From Hyphomicrobium sp. D-2 (GTDB lineage: Bacteria; Pseudomonadota; Alphaproteobacteria; Rhizobiales; Hyphomicrobiaceae), in assembly GCF_029872155.1 (NCBI RefSeq), contig NZ_JARXLA010000005.1:310001-374000 (forward strand): a stretch of 64,000 nucleotides of DNA, read 5' to 3'. Positions within the stretch are counted from its first letter, which is position 1. The number at the start of each line of letters is the position of its first letter. Below, piece after piece: positions 1 to 10,031 of this stretch. The notes beneath the pieces are model-generated. The model saw only the letters and a list, made by a program, of their open reading frames with translations. It was not told where the DNA came from and did no database searches. Made by a program: the position numbers and the translations under genes.

Positions 1-897
1 CGCGGCTATCACGGCAGCAATGTTGGCGGCACGTCGGTCGGCGGCATCGGCGCCAACCGCAAGATGTTCGGGCCGCTGCTGGCCGGTGTCGATCATCTGC
101 GCCATACGCACGATCACGACCGCAACGCATTCAGCCGCGGGCAGCCGGTGCACGGTGCCGATCTCGCCGATGATCTGGAACGTCTGATCACGCTGCACGA
201 TGCCTCAACCATCGCAGCGGTGATCGTTGAACCGGTTGCGTGCTCGGCCGGTGTTTATGTGCCGCCGCAGGGATATTTACAGCGGCTGGCGGCGATCTGC
301 GCTAAGCACGACATCCTGTTGATCTTCGACGAGGTCATCACGGCGTTCGGGCGTCTTGGGGCTCCGTTCGCTGCCGATTATTTCGGCGTCACGCCGGACA
401 TCATCACCAGCGCCAAGGGGCTGACCAACGGCGCCGTGCCGATGGGGGCCGTGTTCGTGCGCGGCGAAATATATGATGCGTTCATGCAGGGACCGGAGAG
501 CGCGATCGAGCTGTTCCACGGTTATACCTATTCCGGCCATCCGCTTGCGTGCGCAGCGACCGTTGCAACGATGGATGTGCTGCAGGCGGAGGGCCTGCTG
601 ACGCGCGCGAGTGAACTGGGGTCCTATTGGGAGGAGCGCGTGCATAGTCTCGTCGGGCTGCCGCATGTGCTCGACATTCGCAACATCGGACTGATCGGCG
701 CGATTGAGTTTGAACCGATTGCCGATGCGCCGGGCAGGCGTGCGCATGCGCGGTTCCTGGAAGCGTTCCGTCGCGGCATCCTGGTGCGTGCAACGGGTGA
801 CGTGATCGCGCTCGCGCCGCCGCTGATCATCTCGAAGGATGAGATAGATCATCTTATCGGCACGCTGGCGGAAGTGCTGCAATCTGTTGACGATTGA
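1..897 (+). CDS. omega-amino acid:pyruvate aminotransferase (class III PLP aminotransferase), 5' end outside window
   Basis: Only the C-terminal 298 residues are present; the frame is open from base 1. It begins with the RGYHGSNVGG segment and continues through LIFDEVITAFGR, where the Asp contacts the PLP pyridine nitrogen, and SAKGLTNG, which holds the Schiff-base Lys. It then reads HGYTYSGHPLACAA and ends in the small C-terminal domain. This pattern fits class III, fold type I aminotransferases, and the TYSGHPLACAA segment is like beta-alanine/omega-amino-acid:pyruvate transaminases. Such enzymes move an amino group from beta-alanine or another omega-amine to pyruvate in the cytoplasm. Substrate choice cannot be settled from the fragment. 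The gene converges on the RND pump and ends just before a strong hairpin. Confidence 0.85.
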   Translation, partial: RGYHGSNVGGTSVGGIGANRKMFGPLLAGVDHLRHTHDHDRNAFSRGQPVHGADLADDLERLITLHDASTIAAVIVEPVACSAGVYVPPQGYLQRLAAICAKHDILLIFDEVITAFGRLGAPFAADYFGVTPDIITSAKGLTNGAVPMGAVFVRGEIYDAFMQGPESAIELFHGYTYSGHPLACAATVATMDVLQAEGLLTRASELGSYWEERVHSLVGLPHVLDIRNIGLIGAIEFEPIADAPGRRAHARFLEAFRRGILVRATGDVIALAPPLIISKDEIDHLIGTLAEVLQSVDD

Positions 898-912
898 TTG
901 CAGCGGAGCAGG

Positions 913-943
913 GCAGGCGGCTCCGGCGTTCGGAGCCGCCTGC
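913..943. terminator. 13-bp perfect hairpin between convergent genes
   Basis: Bases 913-925 and 931-943 form a perfect 13-bp GC-rich stem with a 5-base loop. The hairpin lies between the stop of the aminotransferase and the stop of the leftward RND pump. There is no long T tract, so it is probably a bidirectional terminator or an mRNA 3'-end stabiliser. Confidence 0.6.
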
Positions 944-963
944 GGTCTTGTCACGCCGTTCCG

Positions 964-3900
964 TTAGAAGGCCTCTTGGGGAGCAGAGCTGTGCGCACGC
1001 GATGCCACCAGTCGTTCAAGTGGTTTGCGCCCGAACATGAGAAACAGCGTCGGCGTCGGGAATGCATCCAGCAACGTTGCCGAGATGAGACCACCGACGA
1101 TGGTGACGGCGACGGGATGCAGGATCTCCTTGCCCGGCTCGTCGGCACCGATCAGCAGCGGGATGAGCGCGACGCCCGCTGACAGTGCCGTCATCAGCAC
1201 CGGCCGCAGACGTTCTAGCGTGCCGCGCATCACCATCCGCTGGCCGAACTGCTCACCTTCAAACATCACCAGATTGATGTAGTGGCTGATTTTCAGGATG
1301 CCGTTGCGCACCGCGATGCCAGCCAGAGTTATGAAGCCGATGGCGCTGGCGACCGAGAATGGCTGATCGGCGATCCACAATGCAGCAACGCTACCTATCA
1401 GCGCCAGCGGCACGTTGCCCATGATGATGAGCGCCAGGGTTGCCGATTGATAGCGGCTGTAGAGTACGACAAAAATCAGCATCATCGATGCCAGCGACAG
1501 CATGGCTATGAGGCTGGATGCTTCTTCCTGAGCCTGGAATTGCCCTTCAAGGCGGACGAAATAGCCCTGTGGCAGTTGCTCGGTTGCGATGGCCTTGCGG
1601 ATGTTTTCAACGATCGCCGCCATGTCGCTGCCGTCGGTGTTGGCAAACACGGCTATGCGGCGACGTCCGTTCTCGCGTTGAATTTGATTGGGGCCATCGG
1701 TGTCGCTGATGTCGGCGATTGATGAGAGCTGAATGCGTCCGCCGGGGCTCTCGATCAGCATCTCGCCAAGGGCACGGCTGCTGCGATCAGCGTCGGACAA
1801 CCGGACCACGACGTCGAACCGCTTCGAGCCATCGGCAATCTGCGACACGACCTGGCCGTTGGAAAGAACCTCCAGTGCTTCGGTGATCTGGTTGGGGTTG
1901 AGGGCCATAGAGTGCGGCCTTGGCGTAATCGACGCGGACCTGCAACTGCGGGATGCGCACCTGTTTTTCCGTCTGCAGATCGACAATACCGGGAATGGTC
2001 CGCAGGCGATCTTCGAGCTGGGCGGCAAGGCCGCGCAACGTGTCGTAGTCGTCGCCGTATATTTTCAGCGCAAGCTGGGCGCGGACGCCTGACAGCATGT
2101 GGTCGAGACGATGCGCGATAGGCTGTCCGACCGTGATGCTGGCGGGCAGCATCGAAAGCTTGCGCCGTATATCCGCCAGCACATCCTCGCGGCTGCGGTC
2201 GGAAGCGACGATATCGACATCGAGCTCGCTGTTGTGAACGCCCTCGGCGTGTTCATCAAGTTCCGCGCGGCCTGTACGGCGCCCGACCGAACGCACCTCG
2301 GGAACTTCCGCGATCAGTTCTTCGGCGATGCGGCCTATGCGATCGGATTCCGTCAGGCTGATGCCCGGTTGCAGGACAACGCCGACGAGCACCGTTCCCT
2401 CGTTAAAGGTGGGGAGGAATGCGCGCGGCAATGCCAGCCCCGCAATCGTGGCGGCGACGACGGCAAGGACGGGGACGCCGATAACGAAGGACGGACGACG
2501 GAAGCACCACCGGAGGGCCGCCGCCTGCGCACGCTTGAGACCGCGCACCAGCATTGTGTCGTGGTCCGACAGATTGCGCATGCGCGGCAGCAGCCAGTAA
2601 CTGAGCACCGGGGTTACGGTGAGTGAGACGACGAGGCTGGCCAGAATAGAAACGATGAACGCAATACCCAAAGGCGTGAACAAGCGACCTTCGATGCCTG
2701 AGAGCGCGAACACCGGCAGGAACACCAGAACGATGACGATGGTGGCGTAAACGATGCCGGAGCGGACCTCCATCGCAGCGTCGGCGATGACACTGATTAG
2801 GCTTCGTCCGTCGCTGCCACCGGCTTCCCTGTGCAGCCCTAAACGCCGGTAAATATTTTCAACGTCGACCACCGCATCGTCCACCAGCACGCCGACAGCA
2901 ATGGCCAGTCCGCCAAGTGTCATCACGTTGATGGACATGCCCATCACGCTGAACACCAGCAGTGTTGCCAGAACTGAAAGCGGGATGGCGACGAGTGAGA
3001 TGAACGTCGTCTGCCAGTTGAACAGGAATATGAACAGGATGATTGCTACGCACACCAGCGCTTCCACCAGCACGCGCATCAGCGTGTTGATCGATGTTTC
3101 GATGAAGCCGGCCTGACGGAACTGGATGTCGGTGGTGGTTACACCCTCCGGCATCACGCGCTGGAGCTCCGGCAGCATGGCTTCGATCTGTTGCGTGATG
3201 CGGACGGTATCGGCGCTGGGCTGTTTCTGTACGGCCAGAATGACGGCGGGCTTGCCGTTGACACCGGCGTCACCACGCTTTGTGCGCGCAGCGAAATCAA
3301 CGTCGGCAACCTGCCGCAGCGTGATGGCGTGCCCGTCGCGATAGGCGACGGCAAGGTTGCGGAGATCCTCGATCTGGGTCGTGCGCCCGATATTGCGAAT
3401 GAGGTATTCGCGCATGTTGAGATCGACGAAGCCGCCGCCGGTATTGGAACCGAACTGCTTGATGGCCTTCTCGATGGCATCAAAACTGATGTTGAGGCTG
3501 CTCATGCGGCGCGGATCGGGAATGACGCGATACTGCCGCACCTCGCCGCCCATCGGTATGACCTGAGCCACGCCTGGAACGGTGAGCAATTGCGGGCGCA
3601 CGGTAAAGTCTGCCAGCTCGCGGAGCGTCATAGCGTCGACGGTGGTGCTGGACATGGCGATGAGCATGATCTCACCCATCACGGATGAAATCGGCCCCAT
3701 CTGCGCCGCGACATTGGCCGGCAGTTGTTCGCGCACGAGCTGGATACGTTCGGAAATCTGCTGCCGGGCGCGGTAGATCTCAACCGACCACTCGAACTCG
3801 ACATAGACAATCGAGAGGCCAGCGCTTGATACCGAGCGCACGCGGCTGACGCCGGGCATGCCGTTCATCGCGGTTTCGATCGGGTAGGTGACGAGAAGCT

Positions 3901-4084
3901 CGACCTCTTCCGGCGCAAGGCCATCGGCCTCCGCCATCAGCGTCACTGTCGGACGGTTGAGATCGGGGAACACGTCAACGGGCAATTCGCGCAGCGTAAT
4001 GAGACCATAAATGGTCAACGCCAGCGCAGCGATGATGACGAACAGCCGGTTATTCAGGCTGGTGCGGATGATGGTGTCGAACAT
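964..4084 (-). pseudogene. Heavy-metal RND efflux pump (CzcA/CusA-like), broken by a 1-nt frameshift
   Basis: Two reading frames together encode a typical pump of about 1039 residues. The first runs from 4084 leftward to about 1905: it starts MFDTIIRTSL, has the ELPVDVFPDLNRP segment, the periplasmic porter domains and the GVLVDDAVVDVENI motif in transmembrane helix 4 with the acidic residues used for proton/metal coupling. The second frame continues LNPNQITEALEVLSNGQ and ends near 964 with the C-terminal helices (VPLALIGSVAALW). The break is one extra G at 1902-1904 (CCC on the coding strand); removing it joins ALYG directly to LNPNQ. The span is 3121 bases, one more than a multiple of three. 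The family exports divalent or monovalent metal cations across the envelope with a periplasmic adaptor and an outer-membrane channel. The adaptor gene lies 13 bases upstream and no channel gene is nearby. This is either a recent pseudogene or a sequence error. Confidence 0.85.
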
Positions 4085-4097
4085 GGCTGCTTGCTCC

Positions 4098-5832
4098 TCA
4101 CCGCACCTGATTGATGAGTTCGGCGCCGTCCGTCACGATGCGTTCGCCTTCAGGAACGCCATCGAGCACCAGCACATTCTCGCCGTCGAGTGGGGCGACG
4201 CGAACGGGCAGCGGGCGGAACAGCTGTGGCCCTTCCTTGGCCCACACCCGCGCCATGCCATTGGCCGCGCGCACAACCGCAGCGGCGGGCAGCACAACGC
4301 CTTCGACCGGCGCACCCTGCTGGATGAGAACCTTCACGGCGGAGTTGATCGTCAGCCCTTCGTGGGGCTCATCAATGCGGAATTGCAGCGGCTGTGCCTG
4401 TTGCCGCAGTGAAGGCGCGCGCCCGACCAGGGTTAGCTTCAGGGAGTGATTGTCGAGATCTATGGCATAGGCGTTGCTGATGTCGGGATCGGTATGCTCT
4501 GCGCCGCTGATCGCTTCGATCCAGAGGCGATCGGGATCGACGATTTCGAACAGCGTTTCGCGCGTTGTTACAACCTGACCTGCACGCACATTCGCAACTG
4601 AAGTGACGCCATCCACCGGAGCTTTCAGCGGCATGAGCTCGGCATCCTTGCTTTGCAGCACGCTCTGTTGCTCGCGCAAAGCTTCAAGTTCAGTACGGGT
4701 GTCGTCGATTTCCTTCTGCGCAACTACGGTGGCGATGCGCTTCAACCGGGCGAGCTTCTGTTCTGCGATCTTCAGCTTGCCCGCAACCTCGGCCCGCAGC
4801 TGCTGCATGGTGCCAAGGTCGGCAATGGGAATGCTCGGCGCCAGAAACGCCAGCACCTCACCAGCCTTCACCCGTTCGCCAACATGCGAGATGCCGCGCT
4901 TGGCCAGTTCTATGCGGCCATCCATAGGCGCCTGCACCTGACCGAAAAACGATGGATCGGGCACCACCGTGCCGATCAGCTCACGTGCTCGCCGTGTTTT
5001 CTGGCGTTCTGCAACGATCGTACGCACGTGGAGCAGGCGTTGGGAGGCTTTGGGCAGGAACACGTCGCCATTGGGCAATCGCCGTGGAGCTGCGTTCTGC
5101 GCTCCGGCGGGCAGTTCAGGTTCAGCGCCGTGATCGTGACCTTCGTGGGCGCGTGCTTGCCCTGGCATCAGGGCTGCCGCTGCGAGGACGCCGATTGCGA
5201 ACACTGCGCTGATGGCTGAGATATGTGAATGCGGTGCGCCGTGTTCGTTCGGCGCCGGCACTGTGGCGCCTTCCTCAGTGGCTGCAGACAGGCGGATGGG
5301 GCGGAATGCGAACGCCAGCACAAAGCCGAACATCGTGGCAGATCCGGCGATCACCCAGGTGTAGAAATTGCTGAGCGCTGCCTCCCAGGTCTGTGGCGTG
5401 GCGGCATGTTCGTGCGCGGCTTCCGCGATGGTCATGTCGCCGGCCAGCACCTGCGCTTTGCCATCGATCGCGACCGAAAACTGCAACGGCTTGAGGCCAG
5501 GATCGTCGGCCCACGGCGCTGGGATCTCGAATGTTCCAGCACGGATGCGCTTTGCCGTGCCGCCGGCAATGCCATCTACTGTGAGCTTGATTTCGGCTTC
5601 GTCGACCGGCGCGTTGGTGGCGCTGCGATCGAGATAGATCGTGAGCTTGCGATCGGCAATTTCGCCTACAAGCTCAATTCCATCGCCGGAAATTTCAAGC
5701 TGCGGCGCGGCCGCCGCTTCCTGGGCAACGGGTTCGTCGTGGGAATGATCTCCATCGCCGTGCGCATGGGCGGTTGCGGCGCAGGCGAGCCGCAGCGAGG
5801 GCTAGGATCGTGCGTGATAACAGGCGTGTCAT
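4098..5832 (-). pseudogene. RND efflux periplasmic adaptor (CzcB/HlyD-like), 1-nt frameshift in the signal peptide
   Basis: The body in one frame (about 5780 down to 4098) has, in order, a His/Asp-rich stretch HGDGDHSHDEP, an N-terminal beta domain of about 100 residues, a hydrophobic helix (WVIAGSATMFGFVLAFAF), a second hydrophobic segment followed by HEGHDHG, then barrel-sandwich (QAPMDGRIELAKRG), coiled-coil and membrane-proximal domains ending in INQVR. Upstream of about 5783-5792 the signal peptide MTRLLSRTILALAAA is in the other frame. One base removed there gives a normal signal peptide ending ATAHA and a 577-residue protein. Without the correction the longest start would be a TTG at 5486 that cuts off the export signal and the first domain. 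The protein links the inner-membrane pump to an outer-membrane channel, and its His clusters suggest metal binding. It is the gene before the pump, 13 bases away. Confidence 0.8.
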
Positions 5833-5976
5833 GGCGGCGGCGTTCCGAAGCTTGAGGCATCGTGGGCAGCGCGTCGCGTTGGTGCGGGAATTGTTGCTGC
5901 TCTCCCGATTTGTCAGGGAGACGCAATCAAGGCCGGCGGCGCGCTGAGCAACAAACGGCGCGCCGAAGGGCGCGCA

Positions 5977-6393
5977 TCAAGCTGCGGTTCTGGGGGGCCG
6001 CATCGGAGGATAGGGCAACTGCCCATAGGGCAGCGCTGCTTGCCGTTCCAGCCGTAGCTGGCCAGCGTCTGACAGGCGCGGCAGCAGCGTGGAACTGGTC
6101 AACAATGCCGAAACGGCACAGCAATGGACGTGCACGTGGGTGCAGTCCTGATCGCCGCTGGCAGGATGGTGATCGGATGCGGGAGCCTGCTGGCCCACGG
6201 CGGCATAAGTCGCCTTGATGGCATCGCCATGCGATTGGGCTGCGGTGTGGGAATGGGCACCCGTTACCCCGTGTGCATGGGCTTCAAACGTCAGAATGTC
6301 ATGCAACGCAGGCAGGCCCCCGCTCAGGAGAGCGATGGCAATGACAAGCATCGAGATGCAGCGTTTGAATATCCTTGACACAGGATACAGCAA
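5977..6393 (-). CDS. Small His-rich exported or membrane-anchored protein of the metal efflux cluster
   Basis: The protein has up to 138 residues with an N-terminal hydrophobic segment (MLVIAIALLSGG), followed by His clusters (AHAHGVTGAHSHTAAQSHGD, then DHHPAS and CTHVHVHCC) and a Pro/Arg-rich tail. The start is uncertain: TTG at 6393, GTG at 6381 or ATG at 6351 are possible and none has a strong ribosome binding site. It lies just upstream of the adaptor on the same strand, so it is probably the first gene of the efflux unit. His/Cys-rich small periplasmic proteins often accompany metal RND pumps as sensors or buffers. The metal and the exact role are not known from sequence. Confidence 0.65.
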   Translation of the reverse strand: MLYPVSRIFKRCISMLVIAIALLSGGLPALHDILTFEAHAHGVTGAHSHTAAQSHGDAIKATYAAVGQQAPASDHHPASGDQDCTHVHVHCCAVSALLTSSTLLPRLSDAGQLRLERQAALPYGQLPYPPMRPPRTAA

Positions 6394-6611
6394 AGCGGTC
6401 CGCCGTCATTTCGTCAAGGCCCATATCAAGGCTGATACGTATGCCTCATGTCGCGGCATCGCGGGGCTTGGCCTCAACAATTCCGTCATAAAGGTCTGCA
6501 GAACTGATGCGACCATTAAAAGGAGCCAGCAGCAGCGTTGATGCGTTACAGGCTGCGGTGCGGACTGCGACCGTTACATCAGGTTCAAGATCGATCACTG
6601 GGAGAAAGACA

Positions 6612-6896
6612 ATGAAAACTTTCGCGCTGGGCTTGGCCTCAGTTGTACTGGGAAGCGTTTTGTTAACGGTTCCGGCGGCTGCACACGGCTACGATACCTG
6701 CACGCAGGAGCCGAAGGACAAATGGAAGTCGCAGGCGGATGCGGAAGCGGCGGCAACTGAGGCCGGCTATATGGTCACGCGGTCCAAGATCGTCGGCAGT
6801 TGCTATGAGGTCTATGCGAAGGACAAGGACGGCAAGAAGTTTGAGCTGTTCTACGATCCGGTCAACCTGAAGCTGGTCGAAAAGCACGACGACTGA
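6612..6896 (+). CDS. Small secreted PepSY-like protein
   Basis: A 94-residue protein with a clear signal peptide (MKTFALGLASVVLGSVLLTVPAAAHG). The ATG at 6612 follows GGGAGA at a good distance. The mature part contains KWKSQADAEAAATEAGYMVTRSKIVGSCYEVYAKDKDGKKFELFYDPVNLKLV, the fold pattern of short PepSY-type domains (PepSY_2), with two cysteines that could pair. Such proteins are periplasmic and of unclear role, possibly inhibitory or metal-related. It is divergent from the efflux cluster, with about 220 bases between them that hold no other gene and no promoter I can define. Confidence 0.7.
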   Translation: MKTFALGLASVVLGSVLLTVPAAAHGYDTCTQEPKDKWKSQADAEAAATEAGYMVTRSKIVGSCYEVYAKDKDGKKFELFYDPVNLKLVEKHDD

Positions 6897-7104
6897 TGCG
6901 CGCCAGGCGGTGGCTGCCATAGGGCGGCCGCTGCCCATGCTTTGTAGGCGTTCTTCTATCGGCGGAGGGACATCAGGCGCGATCCGTGCGAACGATGCTG
7001 CAAAGGGTAGGCGAACCCCCATCGGCTTTTAAGATCCCGTCATTTGCCGGTGCTTATAGAGGGGAGCAGATCCATGAGGCTCCAACCTTCCGGCCGGTCC
7101 CGAA

Positions 7105-9798
7105 GTGACAGTCAGAAATCTTTCCAGCCTGCTTGCGCCGCGCTCTGTTGCCTTCGTGGGCGCCAGTTCCGAACCCGGATCGGTCGGGCTGATCGTTGCC
7201 CGCAATCTGTTGAGCGGCGGATTTGATGGACCGATCTGGTTTGTCAATCCGCGCCATGACACGGTTCTGGATGTCCGCTGCTTTGAATCGCTGGCAGCGC
7301 TGCCGGATGCGCCCGATCTGGTCGTTATCGCAACGCCGCCCGAGACTGTTCCTGACATTATAGCCGAGGCGGGCGCAAAGGGCGCGCGTGCGGCGGTCGT
7401 CATAACGGCGGGCGTAACGGGTGAACTGCGTCAGCGCATGCTGAATGCAGCGCGGACCTATTGCCTGCGCATCGAAGGCCCCAACTGCATCGGGCTTTTG
7501 CTGCCGCATATCGGTCTCAACGCCAGCTTCTCTCACCGCATGCCGATCAAGGGTGATCTAGCGGTCATTTCCCAATCGGGCGCGCTGGTGACGACGATCG
7601 TCGACTGGACGGCATCGCGCGGCATCGGCCTGTCGCAGGTTATATCGCTAGGCGATATGGCGGATGCCGACTTCGGTGATTTTCTGGATTACCTCGCCGG
7701 TGACATCGCCAGCCGCGCGATCCTGATTTACATGGAAGCAATGACGGATGCGGCGAAGTTTATCTCCGCAGCGCGCCGTGCTTCCCGCGTCAAGCCCGTC
7801 ATCATTCTCAAGTCGGGCCGCAATGCCGCTGCCGCCAAGGCGGCGATGTCACATACGGGTGCGCTTGCGGGCGCCGACGCGGCCTATAACGCCGCCTTCC
7901 GGCGCGCCGGTGTGCTGCGGGTGAACGAGCTGCGCCAGCTTTTCGATGCCGCCGAAATTCTTTCTGCGGTTCCGCATCTGCATGGTGAGCGGCTGACCAT
8001 TCTCACCAACGGCGGCGGTGTGGGCGTGCTGGCCACCGATGAACTGGCCGATCTCGGCGGCAAGCTGACCGAACTGCCCGCCATGACGCTGCAGCAACTC
8101 GACGAGTGCCTGCCGGCGACATGGTCGCGCGCAAATCCGGTCGATATCATCGGTGATGCCGGCCCAGAGCGCTATCGGAAGACAGCGGAGATTCTGCTGG
8201 CTGACCCGGCGACGCATGCGCTGCTGGTGATGAATTGCCCGACCGCGATGGCGTCCAGCGAGGAAGCGGCGCAGGTCGTGGTTGATCTGGCGGAGGTGCA
8301 TCGCCGGCAGCGGCCGCGCAAGGTCATTCTGACGAGCTGGCTGGGTGAGGACGCGGCGGAGCCGAGCCGGCAGCTGTTTGCGAAGGCCGATATTCCGACA
8401 TTCGCAACGCCGGAGGCCGCGGTTGAAGGGTTCTGGCAGCTTGTGCGCTATCGCCGGGCCCAGGAAGAGCTGATGCAGGTGCCGCCGTCGGCGCCGGAAG
8501 CTTTGCAGTTCGACCGCGCGAAAGCCGATCACATTCTCGCCGAAGCGCGCCGCAAGGGGCGCACGATGCTGCTTGAAGCCAAGGCGAAAGAACTGCTGGC
8601 CAGTTACGGCATACCGGTGGTGCGGACGCTGCGCGCGGCGACGCCCGAGCAGGTTGAGCAGCGCGCGGCGGAACTGTTGCAGGATCACCGCGCCTGCGTC
8701 GTCAAGATCGTGTCGGATGACCTGCCGCATAAGTCCGATTTCGGTGGCGTGCGTCTTGCGATTGCTTCCGCGCGCGAAGCCCGCACGGCAGCCGAAGAGA
8801 TGCTGCTGAATGTGCATCGTCTGCGTCCGGATGCGGTGCTGCGCGGCTTTACAGTGCAGGCGATGATTGAGCGCGCCAATTCGCACGAGCTGATTGTCGG
8901 TGCGAGCGAGGATGCGACCGTTGGCCCGCTGATGATGTTCGGAGCAGGTGGCACGGCGGTTGAGGTGACGGCTGACACGGCCCACGCGCTGCCACCGCTC
9001 GACTTGAAGCTGGCCTATCAGATGATGCGTGAGACGCGTATCTACGGGCTGCTGCAAGGCTATCGCGATCGGCCGGCAGCAAATCTCGATGCCATCGCGA
9101 TGGCGCTCGTGCGGCTCAGCTATCTTGTGGCGCGTCACCGCGAGATCCGCGAAGTCGATATTAACCCGCTGCTGGCAGATGAGCATGGTGTTGTTGCACT
9201 GGATGCCCGCATCCGGATCGCCGATGAAGCGGAAGAACCGCGCCGGCCGTTGGCGGTGCGGCCGTTCCCCGTCGAGTGGGAGCGCGCGATAGACGTCGAA
9301 GGGCTGGGAGAGGTGACGTTGCGCCCGATCCGTCCCGATGACGAGCCGCATTACGTGCGCCTGTTTGACCGGATCAGTGCGGACGATCTACGCATGCGGT
9401 TTTTCACGGCCGCGCCGGAGCGGACATTCCGCTTTTTCGCGCGGATGACGCAGATCGATTATGCGCGCGAGATGGCGTTCATCGCAGTTCACGGCGACGA
9501 GGTGCTGGGTGTTGCGCGCCTGATTGCCGATCCCGATGGCCGGCGGGCGGAATTTGCGGTGATCGTGCGGTCAGACCTGAAGGGTAGGGGGCTCGGGTCG
9601 GCGCTGATGCAACATCTGATCGCCTATGCGAAGTCCGAAGGGTTGGGCGAGCTGATCGGCGATGTGCTGGCAGAAAACACCGGCATGCTGGCCATGTGCC
9701 GGTCGCTGGGCTTCACGTCGGTCTATGAGCCGCAGTCGAACCTGTTCCGATTGAGCCTCGATCTGGGGCGTGGCGCGCTGGGCAGCAAAGAAAGCTGA
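7105..9798 (+). CDS. ADP-forming acyl-CoA synthetase-like protein with C-terminal GNAT acetyltransferase (Pat-like)
   Basis: An 897-residue, multi-domain protein starting at GTG 7105. Residues 1-130 are a CoA-binding Rossmann domain (VAFVGASSEPGSVG). Residues 150-460 are the CoA-ligase region, with the active-site His250 in SHTGALAG that carries phosphate in ADP-forming synthetases. Residues about 480-710 are an ATP-grasp domain (KIVSDDLPHKSDFGGVRL, REVDINPLL). Residues about 730-890 are a GNAT domain (FAVIVRSDLKGRGLGSALM, the acetyl-CoA loop). This layout is that of the bacterial Pat/YfiQ lysine acetyltransferases, which silence acetyl-CoA synthetase and other enzymes by acetylation. In those proteins the synthetase half is often inactive, but here the His is kept, so catalytic activity is possible. 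The start is supported only by alignment of the N-terminus, as the ribosome binding site is weak. Confidence 0.85.
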   Translation: MTVRNLSSLLAPRSVAFVGASSEPGSVGLIVARNLLSGGFDGPIWFVNPRHDTVLDVRCFESLAALPDAPDLVVIATPPETVPDIIAEAGAKGARAAVVITAGVTGELRQRMLNAARTYCLRIEGPNCIGLLLPHIGLNASFSHRMPIKGDLAVISQSGALVTTIVDWTASRGIGLSQVISLGDMADADFGDFLDYLAGDIASRAILIYMEAMTDAAKFISAARRASRVKPVIILKSGRNAAAAKAAMSHTGALAGADAAYNAAFRRAGVLRVNELRQLFDAAEILSAVPHLHGERLTILTNGGGVGVLATDELADLGGKLTELPAMTLQQLDECLPATWSRANPVDIIGDAGPERYRKTAEILLADPATHALLVMNCPTAMASSEEAAQVVVDLAEVHRRQRPRKVILTSWLGEDAAEPSRQLFAKADIPTFATPEAAVEGFWQLVRYRRAQEELMQVPPSAPEALQFDRAKADHILAEARRKGRTMLLEAKAKELLASYGIPVVRTLRAATPEQVEQRAAELLQDHRACVVKIVSDDLPHKSDFGGVRLAIASAREARTAAEEMLLNVHRLRPDAVLRGFTVQAMIERANSHELIVGASEDATVGPLMMFGAGGTAVEVTADTAHALPPLDLKLAYQMMRETRIYGLLQGYRDRPAANLDAIAMALVRLSYLVARHREIREVDINPLLADEHGVVALDARIRIADEAEEPRRPLAVRPFPVEWERAIDVEGLGEVTLRPIRPDDEPHYVRLFDRISADDLRMRFFTAAPERTFRFFARMTQIDYAREMAFIAVHGDEVLGVARLIADPDGRRAEFAVIVRSDLKGRGLGSALMQHLIAYAKSEGLGELIGDVLAENTGMLAMCRSLGFTSVYEPQSNLFRLSLDLGRGALGSKES

Positions 9799-9913
9799 TT
9801 GAGCCAGCAATTTCACGCCGGCCATTTCGTGCGGGCGACCGCAGCCAACGTCACGGCACGCGCATAAACGCTGTGCGACAGCGCAATTTCCGATGTTCTG
9901 AGGCGGTGCAAAC

Positions 9914-9987
9914 TGGAGCGGGTGAAGGGAATCGAACCCTCGTATTCAGCTTGGAAGGCTGCTGCTCTACCATTGAGCTACACCCGC
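9914..9987 (-). tRNA. tRNA-Gly (anticodon TCC)
   Basis: Reading right to left, the sequence folds as a cloverleaf: acceptor GCGGGTG/CACCCGC, D arm with AGCTCAATGGTAGAGC, anticodon loop CTTCCAA with TCC, and T arm GGGTTCGATTCCC. The 3' CCA is encoded. A promoter-like pair lies just upstream. Confidence 0.95.
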
Positions 9988-10003
9988 GTGTCCAGAACTC
10001 GGC

Positions 10004-10031
10004 TTTTTACTCCAATAAGCCGTTCCGTCAA
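10004..10031 (-). promoter_or_regulatory. Candidate promoter for tRNA-Gly
   Basis: On the minus strand there is a -35 TTGACG (10026-10031), a 16-base spacer and a -10 TAAAAA (10004-10009). The expected start of transcription is about 10 bases before the tRNA. This is inference from position and consensus. Confidence 0.45.

Noticed and set aside
7849-9351. 500-residue minus-strand frame opposite the acyl-CoA synthetase gene
   Set aside because: Arg/His-rich sequence without domains, fully inside a well-supported gene on the other strand.
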